Positions 9,601 through 17,158 of a DNA stretch of 50,655 bases are shown here, piece by piece. Each line of letters opens with the position of its first letter. Position 1 is the stretch's first letter. A program made the position numbers and the translations under genes. The notes under the pieces are model-generated. The model saw only the letters and a program-made list of their open reading frames with translations. It was not told where the DNA came from and searched no databases. The stretch covers positions 1 through 50,655 of the forward strand of contig JAIRXQ010000084.1 in assembly GCA_031268195.1 (NCBI GenBank), in the 5' to 3' direction. This DNA is from Azoarcus sp. GTDB taxonomy: Bacteria > Pseudomonadota > Gammaproteobacteria > Burkholderiales > Rhodocyclaceae.

Positions 9601-10032
9601 CGCATGACCGGCGTCGGGGCTGAAGCGCCAGTTATCGGCCGGATGGTGGTGATATGCGAGGCTGTTGCTGGGCACGTTCAGGTAGAACACGCCGCCGGGC
9701 TTGAGAATGCGCAGCACTTCCAGAAACACCAGCCAGAAGAAATCCGAATGCTCGAAGCACGAGGAGGAAACGACGATGTCGGCCGAGGCGTCGCCCAGTG
9801 GCAACGTGTACGGATCGTCGAGCACGATATCGACGCCGTTTCCCGCCGCGAAGTCCAGTCCGGTGTATTGCGTTCCGGTGGGGCACACGTCGCGCAGCGA
9901 CCCGTTGATATTCTGTGAGCCGATCTCGGCCACGCGCAAGGGTGTGCCAGGCGGTGTGCCGAGTGCGCGCGCGGCTTGCGGGCAATATGTTTCGAAAAAA
10001 GTTTTTCCGTGGAACAACGCCGATGGATGCAT
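6646..10032 (-). CDS. Fusion protein: two methyltransferases + TPR + degenerate GT41-like domain
   Basis: An unusually modular 1128-residue protein. Residues about 30-125 are a SAM methyltransferase (LRVAEIGSQNINGS, LRILKPGGVFYLNVPS). About 222-247 is a short coiled coil. About 315-420 is a second, CmcI/rhamnosyl-O-methyltransferase-like domain (LLEIGVQNGGSLQIWKDYLP, FDVILDDGSHMQ). About 545-745 are TPR-like helices. About 768-1110 resembles the C-terminal half of SPINDLY/OGT. In that last part the HP dipeptide, the FxSxNxxxK motif and the GGTTxxD loop of active GT41 enzymes are not preserved (DDGGPALPAALWMGRP stands in the GGTT place). The start at 10032 is set by the upstream GAGAGAGGA. It likely acts with the true GT41 enzyme encoded just before it. 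Confidence 0.82.
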   Translation of the reverse strand: MHPSALFHGKTFFETYCPQAARALGTPPGTPLRVAEIGSQNINGSLRDVCPTGTQYTGLDFAAGNGVDIVLDDPYTLPLGDASADIVVSSSCFEHSDFFWLVFLEVLRILKPGGVFYLNVPSNSLAYHHHPADNWRFSPDAGHALAAWGQRNGVDAVLLESFVGARCETGWHDFVGVFLKDASYVDHYPQRMMTRGTAYFNGFTRGAEGIANLEPLNSKDKLLAENRRQIAALNEELDRYKKQLGAALLAPSAPSAAAQASRDASTHDEPVRDASWQRREYCDVYARHRGYVAYKVTHYPFLYDRIFASHLDAGKPLTLLEIGVQNGGSLQIWKDYLPPGSEIHGIDINPACQALEFGDGIQFHLGSATDLDFINTVFKDVRFDVILDDGSHMQADIAAAFLNLFKKLQPGGVYVVEDLLTAYWKQYGGGFGKHDSAIEFFKRFVDGLNGDHLTEIAPQRGPEAIPFLSMYREEIASVAFYDSICAITRYRAPKRAPFVNMTTGTECNVARIGAEYRIENRLLEFASARAACVGSAERPDTASERENLLSRGIEAYRHDCFEQATAVFSDLLRRFPQDPLPPAWLAILCARQGLTDGAHQFMTCVQALAPERAELQAAIGEGFLKANLPVPAAQYLREALARQPDLWSAYPALAQSLFLSGEGEEAIALLEGAANATTPAGEAIRYTLIDLLAQRGDLDGLTQALERFSTRLESDLLMAHGLALLDSRGERFVAALGKVQDRLAAAFPACSGTGGDAPRYPDKYAAPVRIAFIVSDVTRETWRGQLAPLLSHLPGNEFVPMLVLNDPHSSLPIGGPQATDIDYLLVEHILPVVGQDEQSVLALLHEHAPDILIDLDAYGPRQMLTVFAQARVPCKLLWSATPMPSVLPGCATLAGEALGVGTDFPTVPLPGLGEVAHFPDLPVAASARRSHACPVFACLTPIGRVGAQSWHTFAEVLNASPDALLLLNTGTLPAAAPARIRTLFERADVAPERLRFVSASNREELCRLWWRADIGLAPAIDDGGPALPAALWMGRPCIALDSALPWSRRPSALLRALDKPEWIAANTAHYVELARQLAAQGAPAPDPLLRERMKSRGLADPAAFARGFADALRALARQAPRCAVGELA

Positions 10033-10084
10033 CGTGGCGTCCTCTCTCAGTGGTTGATGCCGGGTTTGGGCGTGCCGGCGGTGT

Positions 10085-12463
10085 TCATGGTTTTTCGCAC
10101 CAGCGCCGCCACATGCCGCGAAATGCCTCTTGCAAATTGCGTGCCATGCGCGGGGCATCCAGCAAGGGGCTGGCGAGCATTTTTTCTCGCAGCCCGGCGC
10201 GTAGCGCCTTGAGGCGCTCGTGGTCGCGCGCGAGCCGCACGGCGATGTCGACGTAATCGTCGGGGCTGCTCGCCACCAGTTCATGCAAACCCACGTTCTC
10301 CAGAATCGCCTTGCCCATGCGCGCCGAAAGGTGCTCGCCGGGCCAGGTCACGAAGGGGACGCCCATCCAGATCGAATCGTAAGACGTGGTGCCGCCGTTG
10401 AAGGGGAAGGGGTCCAGCCCCAGGTCGATTTCGTTGTAGCTTTCGTAATACGCCTGCTGCGATACGTAGCCGCGAAATTCCACCTGGTCGGGGTTCGCGC
10501 CGTGCTGTGCGAAACGGCTCTTGAAGTATTTGATGGTGGCGTCGTCCTTGCCGCCGATGGCGACCAGCACGAGGCGCGCTGTGGGCACGGCGACGAGGAT
10601 GCGGCTCCACAGCGCGATGGTCTGCGCGCTCGCCTTGCGGAAGTGGTTGAGGCTGGCGAAGGTGAAAGGCTGCGCCGTGCGCTCGCAGGGCAGCCCGGGG
10701 GCGATGGCGGTGGCGCTGATATCGGCGCGCACGCCGTAGCAATCCGGCAGCGGCCAGGGTGTTTCGGTACACCAGTGGCCTTTTTCCAGTACCGGGTCGG
10801 GCGGAATCAGGATGTAATCCAGCGCGGACATGCCGCTGGTGCCGGGAAAGCCGAGCCACGTTGCCTGTATCGGCGCGGGCTTGCGCGCGACCGTGTCGGC
10901 GCGCCCGCCGTCGGTGTACCCATTCAGGTCGATGAGAATGTCGATTTCATCCCTCTCGATGAGGTCCGCCAGCGCATCGTCGCCGATGCCGGTCACCGTG
11001 CGCCAATGCTCGGCGAGCGGTTTGATCTCGCGCGTCACCGCATCCTCCTCGGAGAAGTTGTAATAGATGAAGGTTTCCAGCGCGCCGTGATCCAGGTGGC
11101 GCAGGCAGGGCAGCACGAAGGCCGATACCGGGTGCTGGCGCATGTCCGAGGAGAGCCAGCCGATCTTCAGCCGGCGCGCCGGGTTGCGGTCGCGCGCGGC
11201 GAAATCGTTGCCGCGGCGCCGGGGCTTCAGGATGCGCGCATCCATCGCCTGCGCCATCTGCAAAATGTCCGCCGCGCTCGCGGACGAGTCGCTCAACATC
11301 ACCCACAAGCCCTTGCTGTAGAGGGTGCGTGTGTCCGGGTCGGTTTTCAGGCAGCGGCGGATGAGCTCCATCGCCTCCTCCTGACGCCCCTGGTCGGCAT
11401 ACCATGTCGACAGATTCATCCGCGCGTAGAGGTTCTCCGGCTCCTTGTCGAGAATGGCGTTTGCGGCTTCCCACACCTTGTCGCTCTCGCCGGTGCGGGC
11501 ATAGACCATGAGCAGGGTGCTCCATGCCGCGAGGTTGTCCGGGTTGCGCTCGACCGCCATCACCAGGTTCTCGCGCGCCAGCGGTGTCCAGTACTTCATG
11601 GTAAACAGCGTGCCGAGCTGCTCCAGAATCCAGTCCTCGGGGATGCCCAGTTCATGCGCGCGCTGCATGGCGTCGATGGCCGCGATTGCCTCGCCGCACA
11701 GGACCAGCGTGGTCGCGAGCCTGGCCTGCAATTCGGCATCGCCGGGGGCAGAATCTGCCGCCTGGCGGTAAATATTTGCCGCTTCGCGCGTATCGCCCCG
11801 CGCCCAGGCCACGTCGCCCGCCAATGCCAGTGTCGCGGTCCTGTCCGGGGCCAGCGCTTCCAGTCTGCGCACGGCTTCCGCCGCCTTGTCCAGTTCGAGT
11901 TTTTGCAGATGGAGATGGCCGAGCGAGAGCCATGCATCCGGGAAGTTCGGCGCCAGCGAGGTGCCTTTTTTCAGCGCGGCATAAGCTTCGTCGAGTTCGC
12001 CGAGCTGCTGGCAGGCCAGCCCCAACAGGCAGTAATGCGCGCCGAGCGGATGCGGCAGGCGCACGGCCTCTTGCAGCACGGCCTTGGCGTTATGCCAGTC
12101 GCCCGCTTTCACATAGCCGCCCGCGAGCGCGCACAGCACGTCCGCGTTCTTCGGCGCGAGGCGGCGCGCGGCCAGCAGATGCGCCAGTCCGTCCTTCGTT
12201 TGTCCAAGACGGCCCAGCGCCTCGCCCAGCGTTTGCCGGTAGCGCGCGTTGTCCGGCTGCAACTCCACCGCGTGCGCGAAAAAAGTGGCGGCGGTGTCGT
12301 CCTGCCCGATGGCGGCGGCGACTTGCCCCAGCCCGAACCAGCCTTTGTGGGCGGCGGGGGCGAGCGTCACCGCTTCCTCGTACAGCGCGCCCGCGCGGGT
12401 GTGCTCATCCTTGCCGAGCGCCTTTTCGGCGCGGGAAAGCAAATGATTCAGCTTGACGGACAC
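10085..12463 (-). CDS. TPR-containing O-linked N-acetylglucosaminyltransferase, SPINDLY/GT41 family
   Basis: A 792-residue protein with about ten TPR units (residues 1-385) followed by a GT41 catalytic region. Active-site features are present: IGWLSSDMRQHP with the catalytic-type histidine at 444, FASLNHFRKAS with the UDP-contacting lysine at 610, and NGGTTSYDSIWMGVPFVTW at about 689. Such enzymes transfer sugar to Ser/Thr of proteins. The GTG start at 12463 is fixed by a perfect AGGAGG five bases upstream. The gene is divergent from the flagellin fliC1 and heads the four-gene block, so flagellin is the likely acceptor; the sugar is not known. Confidence 0.9.
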   Translation of the reverse strand: MSVKLNHLLSRAEKALGKDEHTRAGALYEEAVTLAPAAHKGWFGLGQVAAAIGQDDTAATFFAHAVELQPDNARYRQTLGEALGRLGQTKDGLAHLLAARRLAPKNADVLCALAGGYVKAGDWHNAKAVLQEAVRLPHPLGAHYCLLGLACQQLGELDEAYAALKKGTSLAPNFPDAWLSLGHLHLQKLELDKAAEAVRRLEALAPDRTATLALAGDVAWARGDTREAANIYRQAADSAPGDAELQARLATTLVLCGEAIAAIDAMQRAHELGIPEDWILEQLGTLFTMKYWTPLARENLVMAVERNPDNLAAWSTLLMVYARTGESDKVWEAANAILDKEPENLYARMNLSTWYADQGRQEEAMELIRRCLKTDPDTRTLYSKGLWVMLSDSSASAADILQMAQAMDARILKPRRRGNDFAARDRNPARRLKIGWLSSDMRQHPVSAFVLPCLRHLDHGALETFIYYNFSEEDAVTREIKPLAEHWRTVTGIGDDALADLIERDEIDILIDLNGYTDGGRADTVARKPAPIQATWLGFPGTSGMSALDYILIPPDPVLEKGHWCTETPWPLPDCYGVRADISATAIAPGLPCERTAQPFTFASLNHFRKASAQTIALWSRILVAVPTARLVLVAIGGKDDATIKYFKSRFAQHGANPDQVEFRGYVSQQAYYESYNEIDLGLDPFPFNGGTTSYDSIWMGVPFVTWPGEHLSARMGKAILENVGLHELVASSPDDYVDIAVRLARDHERLKALRAGLREKMLASPLLDAPRMARNLQEAFRGMWRRWCEKP

Positions 12464-12594
12464 GCCGCCCTCCTTTTTGTGCGCGATGCTTTTGTAATGA
12501 ACGTCAGCCTGCCATTCCCAGCGGCCCGGGCAAGAGAAGCAATTCACGCGCGGGGCGAAACACTGCGGCGCGCGAGTAATCTCGCATGAGCGGC

Positions 12595-12609
12595 TGGCAC
12601 GCTAAATGC
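12595..12609 (+). promoter_or_regulatory. Sigma-54 type promoter of first flagellin gene
   Basis: TGGCAC-N5-ATGC closely matches the RpoN consensus TGGCAC-N5-TTGC with the invariant GG and GC at correct spacing. It sits about 107 bp upstream of the fliC1 ATG. No sigma-28 box with correct spacing was found in the same gap. The enhancer site is not identified. Confidence 0.65.
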
Positions 12610-12715
12610 CTGATGGGGGTGAAGGAGCCGTGCAGGCTGATTCGCCCGCCCCGGCGCGTGTTTATGGCCGAGGGCTGCGGAAATCCGGCCATTTTTCCCC
12701 GGAGGAGAGAACAAA

Positions 12716-13540
12716 ATGCCGCAAATCATCAACACCAACATCCAGTCGCTCAATGCGCAGCGCAACCTGAATACGTCGCAGGGTTCGTTGTTTACGGCGC
12801 TGCAACGGCTGTCTTCCGGCTTGCGGGTCAACAGTTCCAAGGACGATGCGGCGGGCCTGGCCGTGGCCGAGAAGATGAATGCCCAGGCGCTTGGCATGAC
12901 GGTTGCCATCCGCAATGCCAACGACGGCATCTCGCTTGCGCAGACGGCCGAAGCGGGCATGAATGTGATCGGCGAACACTTGCAGCGCATGCGCGCTCTG
13001 GCGGTGCAGGCGGCTTCCGGGCAGTACGACAGCGACAACCGCGGCGCGCTCGATACCGAATACCAGGAGCTGAAGTCCGAAATCGACCGCGTCATCAGCG
13101 CCACCAACTTCAATGGCCAGAAGCTGCTGGACGGCACCTTCGCGTCGGGCATCACGTTTCAGGTGGGGCCGACCACGACGTCCGAATCGCAGATCAATAT
13201 CAGCATCGGACAGATCGTGGGAAGTAACATTTCCAGCATCTCCGGGTCGACCGGCGAAAATGCGTTGAGCGAGATGAGCGTGCTGGACGACATGATCAAC
13301 ACGATCAACACCAACCGCGCTTCGCTGGGGGCAATCCAGAACCGCTTCGAGGGCGTGCTGACGCAGTTGGCCTCGTCGCACGAAGCGACCTCGGCGGCGC
13401 GCTCCCGGATCATGGACGCCGATTACGCGGCCGAGACCGCCGCGCTGGCGCGCGCGCAGGTGCTGCAACAGGCGGGGGTGGCGATGCTGGCGCAGGCCAA
13501 CGCCTTGCCACAGAACGTCCTGCGATTGTTGCAGGGATAG
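12716..13540 (+). CDS. fliC: Flagellin (short, D0/D1 only), copy 1
   Basis: A 274-residue filament protein. It has the conserved N-terminus MPQIINTNIQSLNAQRNLN and the C-terminus QAGVAMLAQANALPQNVLRLL, with only about 50 variable residues between; the outer D2/D3 domains are absent. Ser/Thr-rich surface residues in the centre (GSNISSISGSTGE) are possible O-glycosylation sites. The start has a GGAGGAGAG ribosome site. A near-duplicate lies 361 bp downstream: about 94% identical in the first 140 residues, diverging in the middle. A sigma-54 type promoter precedes it, and GC-rich hairpins follow. Confidence 0.97.
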   Translation: MPQIINTNIQSLNAQRNLNTSQGSLFTALQRLSSGLRVNSSKDDAAGLAVAEKMNAQALGMTVAIRNANDGISLAQTAEAGMNVIGEHLQRMRALAVQAASGQYDSDNRGALDTEYQELKSEIDRVISATNFNGQKLLDGTFASGITFQVGPTTTSESQINISIGQIVGSNISSISGSTGENALSEMSVLDDMINTINTNRASLGAIQNRFEGVLTQLASSHEATSAARSRIMDADYAAETAALARAQVLQQAGVAMLAQANALPQNVLRLLQG

Positions 13541-13560
13541 CGGAGACAACAAGAGCCGCC

Positions 13561-13600
13561 ATTCCCGCGGGCGCGGGAATCCGCGCGCCCGCGGGCGGCC
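13561..13600 (+). terminator. GC-rich hairpins after flagellin copy 1
   Basis: ATTCCCGC-N4-GCGGGAAT (13561-13580) is a perfect 8-bp stem. An alternative CGCGGGCGCG/CGCGCCCGCG pairing overlaps it. No U-tract follows, so this may be a weak terminator, an attenuator or an mRNA-stabilising structure rather than a classical terminator. Confidence 0.4.
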
Positions 13601-13770
13601 GGTCTGCGCGGCCATGACGATGGAACGGATGCGGGAGCCTTGCCGCCCGAGGGGTTGGCAAGGCTTCGCCCGATTGGGCTGGCAAGGCTGCGTGTATCCG
13701 CCCGGTTGTGACGGTTCGCACGAGGCATTGTGGAAAACCACGATTCACGACCCAAAACACGGCGGCGGCC

Positions 13771-13797
13771 TAAAGAATTTCGGCGCGCCGCCGTTAC
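13771..13797 (+). promoter_or_regulatory. Sigma-28 (FliA) promoter of second flagellin gene
   Basis: TAAAGAAT-N11-GCCGTTAC matches the flagellar sigma-28 consensus TAAAGTTT-N11-GCCGATAA with exact spacing. It lies about 105 bp upstream of the fliC2 ATG, in a 361-bp gap that otherwise contains no gene. Confidence 0.75.
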
Positions 13798-13901
13798 CGC
13801 ATCCAAGCAGACGAGAGGTGAGGACGGAGAGCGAAACCCACGGGGAGCCGCCCGAAGTCCCGGTCTGGCTGGAACGAGATCTACCCAAAAGGAGCATCAA
13901 A

Positions 13902-14717
13902 ATGGCACAAATCATCAACACCAACATTCAGTCGCTCAATGCGCAACGCAACCTGAATACGTCGCAAAATTCGTTGAGCACCTCGCTGCAACGCCTGTCT
14001 TCCGGCTTGCGGGTCAACAGCTCCAAGGATGACGCGGCCGGTTTGGCCGTGGCCGAGAAGATGAATGCCCAGGCGCTCGGCATGACCGTCGCCATCCGCA
14101 ACGCCAACGATGGCCTGTCCCTGGCGCAAACCGCCGAAGCGGGCATGAATGTGATCGGCGAACACCTGCAACGCATGCGCACCCTGGCGGTGCAGGCGGC
14201 TTCCGGGCAGTACGACAGCGACAACCGCGGCGCGCTCGATACCGAGTACCAGGCATTGGCGTCCGAAATCGATCGCGTCATCAGCGCCACCAACTTCAAC
14301 GGTCAGAAGCTGCTGGACGGCACGCTCAGCGGCCTCATCTTCCAGGTGGGTGCGACCACCACGGATGAATCGAAGATCAAGATGTCGATCGGTGCAATGA
14401 GCTTTGGCGCCGGGACGGTTTCCGGCAGCTCTGGCGATGCCGCCCTGAGCGCGATCGCGACCCTCGATAAGCAGATCAATACCCTGAATACCAACCGCGC
14501 GGCGCTGGGCGCCATCCAGAACCGTTTCGAGGGCGTGCTCACCCAGTTGTCCGCCGCGCATGAAAACACCACCGCCGCGCGCAGCCGCATCATGGATGCC
14601 GACTACGCTTCCGAAACCGCGGGTCTGGCGCGCGCGCAAGTGCTGCAACAGGCGGGCGTCGCAATGCTCTCGCAGGCCAACGCACTACCGCAGAACGTGT
14701 TGTCGCTGTTGAGATAG
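13902..14717 (+). CDS. fliC: Flagellin (short, D0/D1 only), copy 2
   Basis: A 271-residue flagellin starting MAQIINTNIQSLNAQRNLN and ending QANALPQNVLSLLR. The ATG at 13902 is preceded by AAAGGAG; an in-frame extension upstream is not homologous to flagellins and overlaps the promoter. It is a paralogue of the gene at 12716, differing mainly at residues about 145-200 (here SFGAGTVSGSSGDAALSA). It carries its own sigma-28 promoter, so it is probably the copy co-regulated with late flagellar genes. Confidence 0.97.
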   Translation: MAQIINTNIQSLNAQRNLNTSQNSLSTSLQRLSSGLRVNSSKDDAAGLAVAEKMNAQALGMTVAIRNANDGLSLAQTAEAGMNVIGEHLQRMRTLAVQAASGQYDSDNRGALDTEYQALASEIDRVISATNFNGQKLLDGTLSGLIFQVGATTTDESKIKMSIGAMSFGAGTVSGSSGDAALSAIATLDKQINTLNTNRAALGAIQNRFEGVLTQLSAAHENTTAARSRIMDADYASETAGLARAQVLQQAGVAMLSQANALPQNVLSLLR

Positions 14718-14748
14718 GCGCCGCGCGGCATGAGGCCGCAACGCGCAA

Positions 14749-14784
14749 GGCGGGCGCGCCGGGCCAGATGCGGCGCGCCCCGCC
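14749..14784 (+). terminator. Strong GC hairpin between fliC2 and flaG
   Basis: GGCGGGCGCGCCG pairs with CGGCGCGCCCCGCC (one bulged C) around a 9-base loop. No U-run follows, so it may be a leaky terminator or a processing/stability barrier that lowers flaG-fliD expression relative to flagellin. Confidence 0.4.
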
Positions 14785-14808
14785 GCTACATCGAAAGAGA
14801 GCCGAATC

Positions 14809-15225
14809 GTGGATATCAACACCATAAACAATTCTGTCGCGGGTCAGGGCGCCTCTTATCGCGCCCCGGCATCGGCTTCACCGCCGGGGGCGGCACAAGC
14901 CGCCAGCGCGCCGGAAAACACATCCGGACAACGCCCGCGCGAGGCTGAGACGGTCAACGAGGTGACGCGCGCGCTGAACGAACAAGAGATGGAACAGGCG
15001 GTGCAAGAGAGCGTGGAAAAGCTCAACGACTTCATCAGCCCGTATGTGACAGCCTTGCAGTTCTCGGTAGACAAGGACGCCGGAAAGCTCGTGGTCAAGG
15101 TGATGGATACTGAGACGAAGGAAGTCATCAAGCAATTTCCTTCCGAGAGGGTTCTCGCCATCGCCAGAGCCTTGTCGGAAGCAATGGACAAGCTGGAAGG
15201 CTTGTTGGTGGAACAGGAAGCGTGA
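14809..15225 (+). CDS. flaG: FlaG-family flagellar protein
   Basis: A 138-residue protein with a Ser/Ala-rich variable N-terminus and a conserved C-terminal FlaG domain (LNDFISPYVTALQFSVDKD, KEVIKQFPSERVLAIARAL). FlaG proteins influence filament length. The start is GTG at 14809 (read MDINTINN) with AAAGAGAG upstream. It sits between flagellin and fliD, the usual place for flaG in beta- and gammaproteobacteria. Confidence 0.9.
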   Translation: MDINTINNSVAGQGASYRAPASASPPGAAQAASAPENTSGQRPREAETVNEVTRALNEQEMEQAVQESVEKLNDFISPYVTALQFSVDKDAGKLVVKVMDTETKEVIKQFPSERVLAIARALSEAMDKLEGLLVEQEA

Positions 15226-15315
15226 CGCCGCGGAACACGGCGCGTCCGCATGTGCGGGCGTCGGCGTCGGCGCACCGGGTTCGCACTGGGGTTTTTTGAA
15301 CGGGAGGAGCACATC

Positions 15316-16632
15316 ATGGCATCGATCCAGGGATCGTGGAGTTCGTTGGGCGTGGGGTCCGGGCTGGATCTGGAAGGCTTGGTGTCCGGGTTGATGGACA
15401 TCGAGCGCCGGCCGCTGGCAACCCTGAAGACCCAGGTTGGCTCCTACAACACGAAGATTTCCGCGCTTGGCACATTGCAGAGCAAACTGTCCTCGCTACA
15501 GGCCGCCGCCAAGGATTTGAAACCGTCCGCGTTGCAATCGTCGCTGGACAAGTTCGGCACGTTCACCGGCACCGTGAGCGAAGAGAAAGTGGCGAGCGCC
15601 GAAATCGGCTCCGGCGCGACCACCGGCAGCTACAGCCTCGAAGTGGAGCAGCTCGCGCAGGGTCAAAAGACGCGCATCAGCGGCCTTGGCAGCGGACAGA
15701 TCGAGTTTACGTTCACGGATTCGAGCAAGAATTTTTCCGTGACGCCCGCGAGCGGCGACCTGAAAGCCGTGGCGAATGCCATCAATCTGGCGGACAAAGG
15801 CGTAAGCGCCACGGTGATCGACAACCAGCTGGTGCTCACCGGCAAGGAAGGTGAGGCCAACGCCTTCAACGTCAGCGGCGCGGGCTTGAGCGGCGCGACG
15901 CAAACGCAGGTGCAGGGTGCGCAGAATGCGAAGCTTTCCATCGACGACATCGCATTCGAGAGCGAATCGAACACGGTGAAGGATGCCGTCACCGGCGTGA
16001 CGCTGAATCTGAAATCCACCACCACTGCGCCGGTCACCTTGTCGGTGGGCGCGGAATATGGCTCGAAACTCAAGGAAAAGCTCGAAAGCTTCGTCAAGGC
16101 GTTCAACGACGTGGTGGCCAACGTCAAGTCGGCCGGCGCCTACGACCCGGATTCGAAGACGGCAGGGGCATTGAACGGCAACCGCATCCTGCGTGATACG
16201 CAAAACACCCTGCGCAATCTCGTCTTTGAACAAAGTTCGGCGCTCGGCAGCAACGGCGAGGCCATGACGCTCTCGCAGCTTGGCATCTCCTTTACCGCAG
16301 AGGGCACGCTTGCGCTCGACGCGGACAAGCTCTCGAAGGCGGTGACGGACGATCCGGCGCTGGTGGCGAACTTCGCCGCCGAGATCGGCACACGTTTCAA
16401 CGATGGCATCGACAAGCTGGCGGGGATCGGCGGCACCGTGCAATCGGCCACCGACAGCCTCAAGAGCAGCCTCACCAATCTGGAAAAACGCCAGACGGCG
16501 ATGGAAGACCGGCTGGAATCGGTGGAAGCGCGTTATCGCAAACAGTTCAGCGCCCTGGACGTGCTGGTGTCGAGCATGAATTCGACCAGTTCGTATCTGG
16601 CGCAGCAATTGGCGTCGCTGAGTGCAAACTGA
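15316..16632 (+). CDS. fliD: Flagellar hook-associated protein 2 (filament cap)
   Basis: A 438-residue cap protein that promotes flagellin assembly at the filament tip. The N-terminus MASIQGSWSSLGVGSGLDLE and following MDIERRPLATLKTQV are the FliD_N signature. A long coiled-coil C-terminus (LTNLEKRQTAMEDRLESVEA) matches FliD_C. The ATG at 15316 has GGGAGGA eight bases upstream. Its stop codon lies inside an 11-bp tandem array (16619-16698); loss of one unit would fuse about 62 extra residues to the C-terminus. Confidence 0.95.
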   Translation: MASIQGSWSSLGVGSGLDLEGLVSGLMDIERRPLATLKTQVGSYNTKISALGTLQSKLSSLQAAAKDLKPSALQSSLDKFGTFTGTVSEEKVASAEIGSGATTGSYSLEVEQLAQGQKTRISGLGSGQIEFTFTDSSKNFSVTPASGDLKAVANAINLADKGVSATVIDNQLVLTGKEGEANAFNVSGAGLSGATQTQVQGAQNAKLSIDDIAFESESNTVKDAVTGVTLNLKSTTTAPVTLSVGAEYGSKLKEKLESFVKAFNDVVANVKSAGAYDPDSKTAGALNGNRILRDTQNTLRNLVFEQSSALGSNGEAMTLSQLGISFTAEGTLALDADKLSKAVTDDPALVANFAAEIGTRFNDGIDKLAGIGGTVQSATDSLKSSLTNLEKRQTAMEDRLESVEARYRKQFSALDVLVSSMNSTSSYLAQQLASLSAN

Positions 16633-16698
16633 GTGCAAACCGGGTGCGAACCGGGTGTCAGCTGAGTGCCAACCGGGCACCAGCTGAGCACCCACTGA
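16619..16698 (+). repeat. 11-bp tandem repeat across the fliD stop codon
   Basis: Seven units plus a partial eighth: TGAGTGCAAAC twice, then CGGGTGCGAAC, CGGGTGTCAGC, TGAGTGCCAAC, CGGGCACCAGC, TGAGCACCCAC, TGA. The first unit is still coding, and the second begins with the fliD stop TGA. Because the unit is not a multiple of three, copy changes alter the reading frame at the end of fliD. Confidence 0.85.
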
Positions 16699-16741
16699 AC
16701 GGAATCGCCGTGCGATGCGGCATCGAGAGAGTGAGTCTGTC

Positions 16742-17149
16742 ATGTTTGGCGGTCATACCAATCCGGCGCGTGCTTACGCGCAACTGGGACGCGAGTCCGA
16801 CATCAACACGGCGAGCCCGCACCGGCTGATCGTGCTGCTGTTCGAAGGCGCGGAGACAGCGATCAACGTCGCCCGGGTACATGCGGAAAAGGGCGATGTC
16901 GCGGGCCGTGGCGCGAGCATCTCCAAGGCCATCGACATCATCAGCAACGGCCTCAAGGTCAGCCTGGACATGAGGCAGGGCGAACTGGCCGTGCGCTTGT
17001 CGTCGCTCTACGACTACATGGTTTCCCGGCTGCTGTTGGCGAACATGAAAAACGACGTCGGCGTGCTGCGCGAGGTGCTTTCATTGTTGGGAGAAATTCA
17101 TCAGGCGTGGAACGAAATCGGCCCCGACAGACACGAACATAAAAAATGA
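16742..17149 (+). CDS. fliS: Flagellin export chaperone FliS
   Basis: A 135-residue cytoplasmic chaperone that binds the C-terminus of flagellin before export. Conserved features include YAQLGRESDINTASPHRLI near the N-terminus, LLFEGAETAINVA, and LSSLYDYMVSRLLLANMKND toward the C-terminus. ATG at 16742 (MFGGHTNPA) is preferred over an upstream in-frame ATG. Order fliD-fliS-fliT-like is the standard operon. Confidence 0.93.
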   Translation: MFGGHTNPARAYAQLGRESDINTASPHRLIVLLFEGAETAINVARVHAEKGDVAGRGASISKAIDIISNGLKVSLDMRQGELAVRLSSLYDYMVSRLLLANMKNDVGVLREVLSLLGEIHQAWNEIGPDRHEHKK

Positions 17150-17158
17150 GCGAAAAAA

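Noticed and set aside
10220-12589. Long plus-strand open frame opposite the GT41 gene
   Set aside because: The composition is Arg/Gly/Gln-rich and non-homologous; the opposite strand has intact TPR and GT41 motifs.
16619-16698. Possible CRISPR-like array
   Set aside because: Units are 11 bp and contiguous, with no spacers and no cas genes.
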